Shown: positions 19,051 through 29,972 of the stretch, piece after piece
Position numbering within the stretch: the stretch's first letter is position 1
Layout: each line of letters starts with the position of its first letter
From: Chromera velia
Lineage: Eukaryota; Sar; Chromeraceae
Length of the DNA: 32,500 nucleotides
Direction: 5' to 3'
NCBI GenBank assembly: GCA_018398765.1
Contig: JAHBMJ010000045.1
Coordinates: 1-32,500, forward strand
Translations under genes and position numbers: made by a program
The notes under the pieces: generated by a model
The model's database searches: none
What the model was told of the DNA's origin: nothing
What the model saw: the letters and a program-made list of their open reading frames with translations, nothing else

Positions 19051-19639
19051 TTTTGATGGAGGTGCACACATATACAGATCAGCATACAGACCGTTGCACA
19101 CTATCAAACCTTTGACCTCAATTTTCTCTTCACTCCGTTTGCTGAGTATCAACCAACACGTCGCTCAAGAGAGTCTAACCTAAGCTGCTTGCTGCATAGC
19201 TTGTTTTTTCTTTCTTCTTTGTGCTGCAAATCTACATGGTTCCTTCGTGAGTGTAGAATAGCATGTGGATATCTGCGTTTTACTCTAAATTTTGTATGCA
19301 TTCACTTGCATTTGGGTGATTTTGGCACACATATCAGAATAAAATCGAGTCTAACAGTTTGCGTCTGGCATAAGATTTCTAAGAACGACGTGTTGATGAA
19401 GTCATTGTTAATCTCATGATGTGTTGACTCCTTTTAAAGGGGGGGTTAGGGGGGCGAAGCGCCCCTTATAGACTTATAGTTTGGCCTTCTGAACGTTTTG
19501 GAGCCTATTTTCTAAGTAAAGTTAACTTTTTAAAAACATAAAATTTTTATAAAAAGTTTACAGTTTTACAAATGATACCGTTTGCACTAGGTTTTAGCCT
19601 TGTACGCTAAAAATTTTATGTCAGTATCGAAATTATTGA
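19051..19639. other. Intergenic stretch; no gene supported
   Basis: Contains a G-run patch at 19439-19475 with the palindrome GGGGCGAAGCGCCCC. Short open frames have no motifs. Confidence 0.4.
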
Positions 19640-19725
19640 CGATACCCCCTTTTTTGGGAACCTTAAATTCCGATACGATACCGATACGATACCGATTCGA
19701 TACCGATACGATACGATAGCTATTC
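19640..19725. repeat. GATACC/GATACG satellite, copy 2 (inverted relative to 12283-12385)
   Basis: About eight degenerate CGATACCGATAC units end in GATAGCTATTC, the mirrored start of copy 1. A GGAACC block on the other side corresponds to the GGTTC block of copy 1. Confidence 0.7.
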
Positions 19726-20101
19726 TTATTTTTTCTGAGGGGGCCCTCTCAGGGGGGTTTACTCTTTTGGGGGTGTTAGGCCTAGATTTGGCAAATTTCA
19801 GCCAAAATAGACCAAAATTTATCCTTTAAAGCACTCCGCTCACTTCGTTCCTTCTTTCCTTTACTTCTTTCCTTTCTTTCTTTCTTGCTTTCTTTTTTGA
19901 TTTTTTTTTTTCTTCTGCACGTCTTTCTTTGTGTCTGTTTTCCCCTCCTTTGTGTTCGCTGCCTTTCTGACGTTCCTTCTTTTCTTCTAGCTTGCCTTCG
20001 TTAATGCGGCTGGTCTCGGTTTTGAATTTCTGTCATGGGAAAATTGGTTGCATGGCAGTGCTCCAATCTCGAAAGGTACCGGTTCGAGTGCCGGAGTTCA
20101 T
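19726..20101. other. 3' flank of the transporter gene
   Basis: G-run patch (19738-19775), then TTTCTTTC-rich low complexity to 19915. The last 150 bases probably include the transporter's 3' untranslated region. No polyadenylation signal was assigned. A tRNA-like B-box (GGTTCGAGTGCC, 20081-20092) was examined and rejected. Confidence 0.4.
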
Positions 20102-21369
20102 TCAAGGCTCTGAAGCGACGCGGTCTGCAGGGCCGAGCAGAGCGTCCGCCTTTGTATCCTCTGACTCTGGTTGCTGCTGTGGTGCGACTGTTGCGGTTGA
20201 ATAGAGACTCTCCTTTTTCTGGTGCTGCAATGCCTGTGGGTCAATGTGAATCGAGAGCTTCCCATCCTCCTCTGCCACCAGAGACAGGCCACGAGAGGGG
20301 TCTGCCTGCAGGCCTCTGCCCTCCGACTCGAGTCTGGCTGCCCTCTCCTTCTGCAGGTCCTCCTCGACACTCTTTGATTGGATGTAAGCGTACGTGCCCA
20401 GAATGATCACCACATAGGTCAGCAACTGCAGAACACAACAAAAGAAAAAAGAAATCATGTCACTATGCGTCCAATATTGTGTGTCTGATAAAAACTTGCC
20501 AGGCAACAGAAACCCGAATGGAGAGAATGAACAGGAAAAAATGATGTCTGAGAGAGACCGCTTGCAGCCAAGTTGCCAGACAAAGCATTTTGTATTCCCC
20601 ACACCTCCCTATTTCATACCCATGCAGGCTGCATGTCGAATAAACGGACCTCCAGATACGTCCACTGGGCGTGAAGGACACACAGCCGGAGTACAAAGAC
20701 TGCCGCCAGCGAGAGAGCGTCCGACAGATTCTTCAGCACAGCGTCGAGCACCTTCACAAGCCAGATCGCGATCACGGCTTTCATCAGAAAACCCAGGAAA
20801 AGCGACGCGTAGGCGACCCCAGTCCAACCAGCAAACAAGCCTGCATGTCCACAACAAAACCCATACATACATACATACATAAAAAGAATTCTGTATGAAA
20901 GAAAAAGAAAAGGCTTTCATCACAATACCCAGGAAAAGCGACGCGTAGGCGACCCCAGTCCAACCAGCAAACAAGCCTGTGTCGAGTAAGAAATGGAGAG
21001 AAAAAGGGATTAGTTCACGTTGACTGGCGTGCAGCAGTCAATTTGAGAACGCACACACAAGCACACGGGCGCAACACACATGGTCGCAGAAACTCGCCGG
21101 CGGACAACAAGAAACGAAACGAAATGAAGAGAACAATCACCTGCAAAAAAGACACGGCAGGGACAATCACACGCTGGGATGGCCAGGCAGAGAGGCGGAT
21201 GCCTTCTGACACCGAAGTCGACGAAGCAAATTTTGTTTGTCTTCACTACGCAAAGAGACAAATAAAAGGTCGGCATGCACATACATAGATGCACAGAGAG
21301 ACTGATCATATGTTTACAGAAACAGACACACTACACGGCTCCCAGTTTCCACTTTTCTCTCCTTTTCAA

Positions 21370-21405
<36 letters not shown>

Positions 21406-24055
21406 GAGATTTCGCGTAGGACCCAGCAACCACACACACCCAGTCACACACATGTACACATACATAGATCAAATAGCACGCGCATACCCACAGGAACAGG
21501 CAGGCACACATGCTCGATCATCGACACAAGCTTGCACTTAGAACGACGTACGCACCGTTAGTGATGAAGATGTGTTTGAATTCAATCGAAAAGGTGTAGA
21601 TAGAGGCGAAGACGGCCTGTGAAGATTTCATCCAGAAGAACTGGATCGGGAAAGCCGAGCCCTCGGTGCCCATCAGTCTCTGATTTACAACCGCTGCCAC
21701 CACACTAACCACAACCTTCCCAACCTGCAGGAAGGAAGTACAACACACAACAAATATTTACATGAAAGACAAGTAGTAGTAGTAGCCTTGCGGATGATCG
21801 AAGACCATTGCAACGGCTGTTGCCTTTCTGTGGCAACGAGCTAGATCGAACCTACGCAGTCCGCGTCACTCCTAACTCCTTTGCAAGCGAGTTACAAGAT
21901 ACTCCTGAGAAGTTCTAATGATCTTCCAGTGAAACGGCCCTTTCCAAGAAAAATGGGTGTCCGAAGGCATTTGTTCTTGAGAGGAGTTGACAGAACATGG
22001 GGAACTACAAGGGGGATTAGAGGCTGAAAAGCGTCCGTCAATCTGTCTACTCATTTGAAGACAACGTCTGCCTGCTTGCAATGAGGGAAGTGAAGGGAAG
22101 GGTAGAGCCCGGCCGAGGATTGAAGGATTGTTGAATCCACAAATTTGATTGAGAAAAAAGCAACAGTACAAAGAGAGAGAGGAATACCTGGATCCGCAGA
22201 CAGGTAGAGAATCTGAAAGCTCTTTTTGATTCTACACATCTCCCGTTTCCGGCCAAGGCGATGGATGATCAGTGCAATCAACTCACCGCAAGCGCCATTC
22301 CGAGCAAATGAAGAAGTTGGTCTGTCTTGGCGTCTCCCTCGTGGCTCCCCTTGCCGGCGCCTGGAACGCCGTTCCTGAAAACGTACTGGAACATTCCGGT
22401 TGTGACGATCAAGAGGATGCACCACTGGAGGACGGTTTGGTTTTTCCGAAGGACAACGATGCTCAGCAGGGCAGCGAACATGAGCTTTCCTGCATGAGGC
22501 CACAAACAACTTTCAGAAATTGCAGTAGATTCTCTCAGGCAGGCAGCACAACAGTTTTATTGAGAGTACACCGTCGTACACGTTTTTTCGTCATCAAACG
22601 TATCTTCCTTCAGACGCACGCGTAAAGAAAAGAGATCTTCTGGAACACTCTTCATAGAGGAAAATAGGAAAAGCTTCCAGTCGTCGCAAGGCATAGAGTG
22701 GGTAACTGAAAAGAACTCATCAAACCTCCCGGCTTACCCAGTCTCTAACTGTTCGACTCACATCACATGGAGGAACGACGTGTCGATTCGTTCACAAATA
22801 GATTAATCACTTGGCTGACTGTTTTGTTGCGGCGCACAATTTTGCTCAGTCTGACCAAATGAACGACCACCCCCCACCAAAAGCCAGTCAACCTACCGAC
22901 CTTGTGAGATGACAGTGTAGGTCTGGGAATCGATGAGCTTCACCGCCTCCATCTCCATGATGTCGTCAATGCAGTAGAGGACCCCCATGATCCTGCATAC
23001 ATTTTCTTTTTATGTACGTATGTATTCTGTATGAAAGATAATGAATGCAGTAGAGGACCCCCATGATCCTGCATACATTTTCTTTCATAGAATTCTTTTT
23101 ATGTATGTATGTATTCTGTATGAAAGAAAATGAATACAGTAGAGGACCCCCATGATCCTGCAGACATAGAGGGAGGGGGCCGCACGCATGCATGGACACA
23201 AGCACAGAGAGATTTTATTCACTTCGTGGATGGATGGATGGATGGATGGATGAATGGATGGATGGATGAATGGATGGATAGATAGATAGATGGATAGATA
23301 GATGAATAGATAGATGGATAGATAGATAGATAGAAAGATAGATAGATAGATAGGCATGCAGACAGGGAGAGAGAGACGCTATACCTACCCTTTTTCCTCT
23401 CGACAAAAGAGAAGCAAAAGACGGACGGAAGTCTGTTTTCCAGTTTGACAAGATGCTTCTTGCTTTTTGGCGGGCCAGCTTTCAAGAAAGCTCCACGATT
23501 CCACCAACACGAGGAGCCGAACACAAAGTGACGCATGGATGCGTGTCGCGTGCGTGTCTGTCTGCACATCTATTATCTGTCTATGCAGCATAAATGTAAG
23601 TACATACATATATATACAGATGTCTGGAAGACTGACCAGAAGTGTTTGAAGCCGTTCACGTTGAAGCACTTCTTCAGTCCTTCTTGTCCCTGTGTGGTTC
23701 CAACGAGAAGCAGGGCGAAGGTTGTGCACATGTAAGCGGACATGAGCGTGATGGTGCACCCAGGGAAGGGGTAGATCTTCTTGCCTGTCTCTTCGTCGGT
23801 CACCTTAACGAACTCCAAAAGAAAGTTGTGGAGACCTGTGAAACGAAAGGAATGTCAAGAGATGTTCATACGAGGCCCTTCGATCATTGAGGCGTATGAA
23901 TGAGTGAGAAGGGTGACGAATCGGATGAAGAATTCAAAGCTGCGAGCAGAAGATGGAGAAAGGTCAGTCAAAGCAACACATCTGAGAAGTAAACACGCCC
24001 CACCTCTTTGAAAGGTCCCAAACACAAACATAACCATCTGCGTGGTTGTGTACAT
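20102..24055 (-). CDS. Nucleotide-sugar transporter (SLC35A / UDP-galactose translocator-like)
   Basis: Multi-pass Golgi/ER carrier that in this family exchanges a cytosolic nucleotide-sugar for a nucleoside monophosphate; the actual sugar is not predictable. Exons, 5' to 3': 24055-24004, 23835-23637, 22992-22901, 22489-22287, 21724-21556, 20840-20620, 20425-20102. All junctions are GT-AG and in phase: 1,260 bases, 419 residues plus stop. Family hallmarks are [39 protein letters not shown] and [20 protein letters not shown] (central helices), and [19 protein letters not shown], which corresponds to the conserved 'VVKYADNILKGFA' helix. The ATG at 24055 is followed by a hydrophobic start; only six codons precede it before an upstream stop. 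An acidic/glutamine-rich tail of about 85 residues after the last helix is longer than usual. Two exon starts have duplicated copies upstream (see findings). Confidence 0.87.
20776..20979. repeat. 68-bp exon-start duplication around a small insert
   Basis: 20776-20843 and 20912-20979 are direct repeats with 2 differences in 68 bases. They contain a 3' splice site (minus strand CAG then GCTTGTTTGCTGG) and the first 65 bases of transporter exon 6. The 68 bases between them carry CATACATACATAAAAAGAAT and TTCTGTATGAAAG, which belong to the same small element as the inserts at 23000 and 23076. Confidence 0.92.
21371..21403. repeat. (GACA)8 microsatellite
   Basis: Perfect GACA run in a transporter intron. 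Confidence 0.95.
22968..23162. repeat. Triplicated exon start separated by two small palindromic inserts
   Basis: Three direct copies (22968-22999, 23044-23075, 23133-23162) of AATGCAGTAGAGGACCCCCA followed by TGATCCTGCA. Each holds a minus-strand acceptor (GCAG before GATCATGG) and the first 25 bases of transporter exon 3. Inserts are 23000-23043 (44 bases) and 23076-23132 (57 bases). The longer one has inverted ends CATTTTCTTTCATA / TATGAAAGAAAATG; the shorter lacks part of the left end. Only the copy at 22968 runs on into the full exon. Confidence 0.93.
23226..23353. repeat. (GGAT)n / (GATA)n microsatellite
   Basis: TGGATGGA blocks grade into GATAGATA blocks within the second transporter intron, upstream (in transcript order) of the triplicated exon start. 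Confidence 0.95.
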
Positions 24056-26018
24056 CGTGACGCACGCAAGCTAAGGAGCTCGTTTACTCTGACACGGAAA
24101 CGGCCGCACTGCTTCGATAGAAAACAGCTCGTTGAATCTATGTTGGATCTGCGACCAACTTTCGACTGCTCTGTTGAGGCTCTTAACGGCCCAACCGTGG
24201 CCGCTTTTGTTTTCTCTGACAGGTATTCGGGGGAGCGCTTCTCCTGTCCCTTTTTTTCTCTGGTCTCAAAATGGATTCGATAGCTCCCTTGTCTGTTCTG
24301 ACACCGCACAGTATCACTTTCAGATTCATGATCAAGGTGACATCTGAGAGCTATAGAGAGAGACCGCATGCATGCCCAGTCAGCCGATCATGCATATATC
24401 GATACACGATGACTGAAATGCTCCCGGGGAGCATGCCGTGGCCCCCAAAAGTTCATGAACTAGCTGTGGCATTTCGTTGGCCGTCTTCGCCGGCGGCCAC
24501 GGAATCTGAAAGGTTGACGTCCGTTGGCCGGCTCCACGCGCGGTCTATTGCAACCTACTAAGCTCGCAAACTTTTGGCATGTACTTGACTTGTAACTTGA
24601 GCTTAATAGGGCTTTTAGCATACCGTCGGCCGCGCGGGGGCCATGAACGGCATCGAGGTTTTTGTATGTATGCATATGCGGATACAACTTAAATTCCCCG
24701 GGAATTTAATAGAATGTATCTATAAAATTTAAGTAAATTTAAGGAACAAAACCCTCAATCATCAATTAATGAACCGAATGCATGTAACATCATTATTAAT
24801 TAATTAATCGATCAATCTTAAGATCAATCAATCAATCAATCAATAAAAAAAAAAAAATGAAACGATTCAGTCACGATGATATAAATCCCATAGTAAACTT
24901 TAAATTGATATTTTAACAGAGTATTTAGACTAATATATAGATAGAAACCTAAAAATTGAAGTTCATAAACCTACTAATATACAGTATGGCTAGCAGTATG
25001 ATAGTATTATTCAGTGTAGATTAAGTTTTTAAAGTATCATGACTCTTTATTAATCGAATATAACTGAGTGACAGTGAGTGTACCATCAGTGTATCTGATA
25101 ATATATGCATCATACATAGTGCATGGGGAGAAGTACACTGAACTAGATTGTAAAATGCTAGATAACATGTCAATGTTCGTATCATACTAGCACTGTATAA
25201 CACAAATGATATACACATTAGATGGTGGGAGCAAAGCAATAAGGCTATAGTAGTAAGGGTAGTAGTAAGGGTTGCGAGCTAGAATGTAAGCATTTACGGA
25301 AGCCCCAAAAGATCTGTAGAGTCGTCTGCCTGGTCGCTTTGGACCTGGGTCAATCTGCAATTTAGCAGCCATCATGGATTGGGGATTAACACGTTGTTTC
25401 TTTTCTGCAAGAACATATAAACTCACTTTTGTGTCCAGGTGCTTGTTTGCCCACCGATTGATTTGTTCTCTCAGACGTGTGCCAAAACAAATGACTTGGA
25501 CACGTTTGTTTCTGGTTTCAACGTACCTTTTCATGCGTATGTCGTAGCAGAAAGTTACATTGCCAGATTCCGGCCTTTCGCTGGATTCTCGTGTCTTCTA
25601 CCTTACGGGAGTCTAACCCGACCAATCTCTGATTCATTAATTTCTGTCCTATGGAAATAAACACTTGCCATTGTCGTCAGCTGAAATTTCGGCATGTTTG
25701 TTTGGATGACAGATTTTTTTTGATGCGAGGTCTCGCCCTGTGGAACCGCACAGAGGCCTTTTCTCTTGACACACTTCTTCTCCCTCACGCTTGTGAAAAA
25801 AGGCCTGTACAAGATTCAATTACTGCAATATGTCCCGTCTTGATCCATTCATCTACTTTCCAAGTCGCGCCCCCCGTGCCAAACCACATGTCCAGCCGTA
25901 CGTACGGATAGATGTGTAGGAATGCATCAGCTGGAGAAACAAAACAAAATGGACAAAGAGCTTGATCCCAAAACTCTGAACAAAAAGAAGAAAAATGAAC
26001 ACAAAAAATGCAGACGAC
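24056..26018. other. Intergenic region between the MYND gene and the transporter
   Basis: About 2 kb separating two genes transcribed in the same direction. 24060-24560 is mixed composition. 24690-25190 is AT-rich with ATTAATTAATTAATCGATCA and ATCA repeats. 25190-26000 is unusually poor in stop codons on both strands. The 5' leader and promoter of the transporter should lie just above 24055, but no motif was assigned. Confidence 0.45.
25187..25534 (-). CDS. Hypothetical basic open frame, 115 codons
   Basis: ATG at 25534. Protein-like, basic composition with segments such as TRNKRVQVICFGTRLREQIN and QIDPGPKRPGRRLYRS. The same frame stays open about 25 codons further upstream. No family is recognised. 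Opposite-strand frames over the same stretch are also open and protein-like (25439-25660 and 25651-25911), so the coding strand is undecided. It could be a transposon remnant or an unidentified gene. Confidence 0.2.
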   Translation of the reverse strand: MKRYVETRNKRVQVICFGTRLREQINRWANKHLDTKVSLYVLAEKKQRVNPQSMMAAKLQIDPGPKRPGRRLYRSFGASVNAYILARNPYYYPYYYSLIALLPPSNVYIICVIQC

Positions 26019-26438
26019 TCACTTGAAAACCTCGGCCGCCTCCTCTCCGTCTCCTGTGTGCAGTTCCACAGTCAGGAGGGAATGGGCACTCTCTACCGCC
26101 TTCCTCATTTCCGTCTCGGCCTCTTCATCCTCCCGTGTCTCTCTCTCGCGATCCCTCTCGGGTGAAGTGAGACCGTCTCCATCGTCTCCGTCCTCTTCCT
26201 CTTCTCCCTCTTTGCCTGAGGGACTCTCTTCCATCAAACAGCCTGACGTGAGGGACAGAACTTCTGTTCCTTCCTTGCCGGCTCCTTTTGGTGGCTTCTT
26301 CTCCTTTCTTCCTCCCTGCCGTCTCTTCTTCTTCTTCTGCGCTCTCTCTGAGGAGGACACAAAGGCACAGTGGACCCGCCGATTCCTCGCAAAAGCAGAC
26401 ACGCACTCGTGCTTGTGCCAGGCCTGCGTGTACTCAAG

Positions 26439-26489
<51 letters not shown>

Positions 26490-29400
26490 AAGAGAGAAAT
26501 ATGGCTTTGGATCGGTCTGTCCGTCTCTTAATGCATCGGTTGATCATTTTCTTTTTACTTACAGCAGAGTGACCCTCTTTTGATTGGTCAAAATGGTTGT
26601 AACACCAAAGGTCTGCATGTGTCTCTAGGCGTCTCTCTCTAGCTTTTCGCCCCATCGATAGACGGATGGATGCGTGTATGGATGGACGGAGAAATATGTC
26701 TTTGCATGATTCCTTTGTCTGTCCCTCTGTTCATCTCTCTGTCCGTCCGTCGTCTCTCTGCTGCCTGCTTGCCTACCAGTCCGTTCTTCAGTCTGTCTCC
26801 CTGTCTACTTGTCTGTGTGTCGGTCTTTCTGTCTGCACAGAAACGCCTCTGGATTTGTCAAATGCTCCAATGCAGACTCCTTTTGCTTGCCACCATGCAC
26901 TGTGGCCTCACTGCTCGCTGTGTGTGGGGTGCTTTTGGCCCCACCCGTACGTGTTGAATGCTTTTCTGTACATTTTGTGTTTTGCAATGCCGCCCTACCT
27001 CACCTCGCACTGCCGGGAGCAGAACCCCAACTTCCCGCAGTTTCGGCAAGGAGCGACTGCTTCCCTCGCCTCTGAAAACAAACGAAGGCATTTTGGATTC
27101 GAGCAGGCCGTCGTTGAGCAGGGGACCACATCGAGCTGGCCTGCAGGAATAAAAGAAAGATGACGTTCCGTTTGCCCGTGTGCGGAGAGCGAGACCGTGT
27201 CACTGTGCACGTGTGAATGTGCAAGAGTGCGCGACGAGTGTAGAGAATCTGTGTACATGCTTACATGTGTGTGCGTGTGTATGTGTTAGACCCAAAGTGT
27301 TTAGGTCCCCTGAAGATTGTTCACTCGACGAGACGTCACCGAGTCTCTACCACCTCCCTCATTACCACCAACACAAACGTGTTTCGATTTCCCTCATCCC
27401 ACTCATCTGCGGACCTGTTTTCACAAACCCCCTCATGACAAGTTCAGCCGCCTCCCTCTCTCTGTCAAAACTTCGAGAAGGAACCCAACGACGACTTGCT
27501 GCGTCCTCATCCAGACCCTGCAGACAGACAGCAGTGCAAAGTTGATGCAAAAAACATGATAACACGTAAGTCGAGATGACTGTTGACCTGCTGTAGCATC
27601 GAGTGTGACCTTCCGGCAAAGATTGTAGGCTCTCTATGTGCATCCAACGACAACTTTTTTGCCAGGCCTTTTCCTACTTTGTTGAACCCGGTTGTCCCTT
27701 AGAAACCAACCACAAAATGCCGTGCTTTGACCTAAACAAAGACGCGCTTGGGATGAAAGATCAAACAAATGTGAGGAAGTGAAGAGAGGAAAGGAAAAGG
27801 CTGGATGGGAGACCCGCACTCCGCATCTGTACACAAAGTCACGAACTCGAAAAGCAAAGCAATGTATTCGCGTTCTACCTTCTTCTTGATCGAAGCAAGA
27901 AGTCCTCCAAGCTGATCATTGTGCTAAATGAATTCTCTGCCGCATACACGAAAGGTAACCCTCAACAAACCTCAACAAAGGACACAAAAAGAAGAAGGCA
28001 AATGACCTACAGCGCGCATGAAGTGAGCCAAAAGGTAGTCGAAAGAACCGACAGACTATTTGCACTGCAACAATCTACGTTACAGAGCAACTTCACAGAC
28101 ACGCACATTCATACACTTTCAGGCGGACCCTCTGAAAGAACCCGACTGAATCTTCAAATGCGAGCGAATGTTGCTCTGCGAGCCGCGAGAGAGGGGTCAT
28201 TCCTGCAACCAATCGCTCGCAGGGAACACAAACAAGCAAACACGCGGAAGGATAAAAATAAGCCACTAAAGCCCGATAGCCAAGAGATACAGAGCGATAA
28301 ATTAGAGAAGAAGGAAAAGAAAGTAAATGTGAGCATGTTGGAGCAGGAGAAAGAACAAGAACCGTCTGAAAACTTTCAGACAAGGCCTAGAGGTCAGAAG
28401 CATGCGAGCGGCTTAAGGTCCTGCGTCGGTGTTCGAAGCTAGAGGTGGCTGTGGAGAGTACGGCGGGGAGCTCACTTGGTCCGCAGTCATCCACATGCAG
28501 GAGAGGCATCACACCCACAGGCAGGCAGCGCGACAAACGTGCTGTCTCTAGGACTCACTAACAAGCAGAGGGAAGCACAGGCTGAAGGAATGCAAATGGG
28601 CCGTCTCATCGAGCTGCCAGCACGCTCCTAAACAGACTGGCTGTCGATACCGCGAACCGCAGAGAACCGCAGAGCACGGCTTCCTTTCAAGAAAAAAGAG
28701 AGGCGACAGCGGTCAGATTGGTGCACTCACCTTCTGCATGCACGACGACGCTGCAGACGGAGAGAAGGTAGAAGGCCGACGCCCTCTGCTTACTCCCCGC
28801 TCCCTCCGATCTTTTTACGAAAGCCCTCAGCAATTGAGAAGCCTCTGCGAGGACTTCCATCCTTCTTCTGCTGAGGTTCACTCTCAAAAGCGCAGAAAAG
28901 TAAAGAGCGTCCGTTAATCCAATCTGTCGCCACCTCCTGCACGTCAACTCACTTTCAGTCTCCCTGCCCCCCTCCCGTTCAGAGGATTCAGTGACCTCCA
29001 CTGCAGAAGGCACCAAGGCCCCCGCACGTGCCACGTGCCGAGCTGTGGAGCCCCCGACATCAAATGTCCGCACCTCCACACCCCTTACAATTCGAGCCCG
29101 ATTTCTTCCGCTTTCATGGGCCCTTTTTTCCGGGAGTTTCAATGCTGCCCCCCCAGCCCCACCCCTTTCTTCCTTCCCGGAATAGTCTCCACCCCCCCCT
29201 CCTGCCGGGGTCCGGGTCCCCCCCCTCGTGCCGGGGCCCCCTCCGCGTTCCCCCCCTGAAGAGATAGTGGTCAGGAAGGACAGATGAGACCCCAGGGCGT
29301 AACTGCAAGCGTTCACGGTGTGAATTGCAAAACCCACTTTGCTGTGTGGGTCGTGTTTTCACATGCACAGAAAAAACTGTCAGCTGCGGAAATCAGATCC

Positions 29401-29609
29401 TGCACCAACGAATTACGGCTCAGCGAAGGGAAGGAAAGCCTCCAGCATCAAGCAGAGTTGTGCCTTCCGAAAGGGATTACGCAGTTCACCAGTCAGTCAG
29501 GCAGTCAGGCAGGCAATCAGGCAGTCAGTCAGGCAGTCAGTCAGTCAGTTAGTCAGTCAGTCAGTCAGTCAGTCAGTCAGTTAGTCAGTCAGTCAGTCAG
29601 TCAGTCAGT

Positions 29610-29640
<31 letters not shown>

Positions 29641-29941
29641 TCAGTCAGTCAGGCAGTCAGGCAGTCAGTCAGTCAGTCAAGTCTGTCAAGTCTGTCAAGT
29701 CTGTCAAGTCAGTCAGGCAGTCAGGCAGTCAAGCAGTCAGTCAGTCAGGCAGTCAGTCAGTCAGTCAGTCAGTCAGTCAGTCAGTCAGTCAGTCAGTCAA
29801 GTCTGTCAAGTCTGTCAAGTCTGTCAAGTCAGTCAGGCAGTCAGGCAGTCAAGCAGTCAGTCAGTCAGTCACACAGGCAGGCAGGCAGGCAGGCAGTCAG
29901 GCAGTCAGTCAGTCAGTCAGTCAGTCAGTCAGTCAGGCAGT

Positions 29942-29972
<31 letters not shown>

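Noticed and set aside
20023-20101. tRNA-like sequence: B-box GGTTCGAGTGCC with a possible 7-bp acceptor pairing (TGAATTT / GAGTTCA)
   Set aside because: The T-loop would have eight bases, only four T-stem pairs form, and no A-box, D-arm or anticodon arm could be drawn. It also abuts the transporter stop codon.
20457-20882. 141-codon plus-strand frame opposite transporter exons
   Set aside because: Antisense shadow of exon 20840-20620 and flanking intron; the minus-strand reading shows family hallmarks.
26858-27091. Alternative frame in which RHCKTQ could supply the last MYND ligands without splicing
   Set aside because: It is in a different frame from the CRNC...CSRQC ligands, whose own frame meets a stop soon after the GTGAGG donor. 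The exon at 26438 supplies HKHEC in phase.
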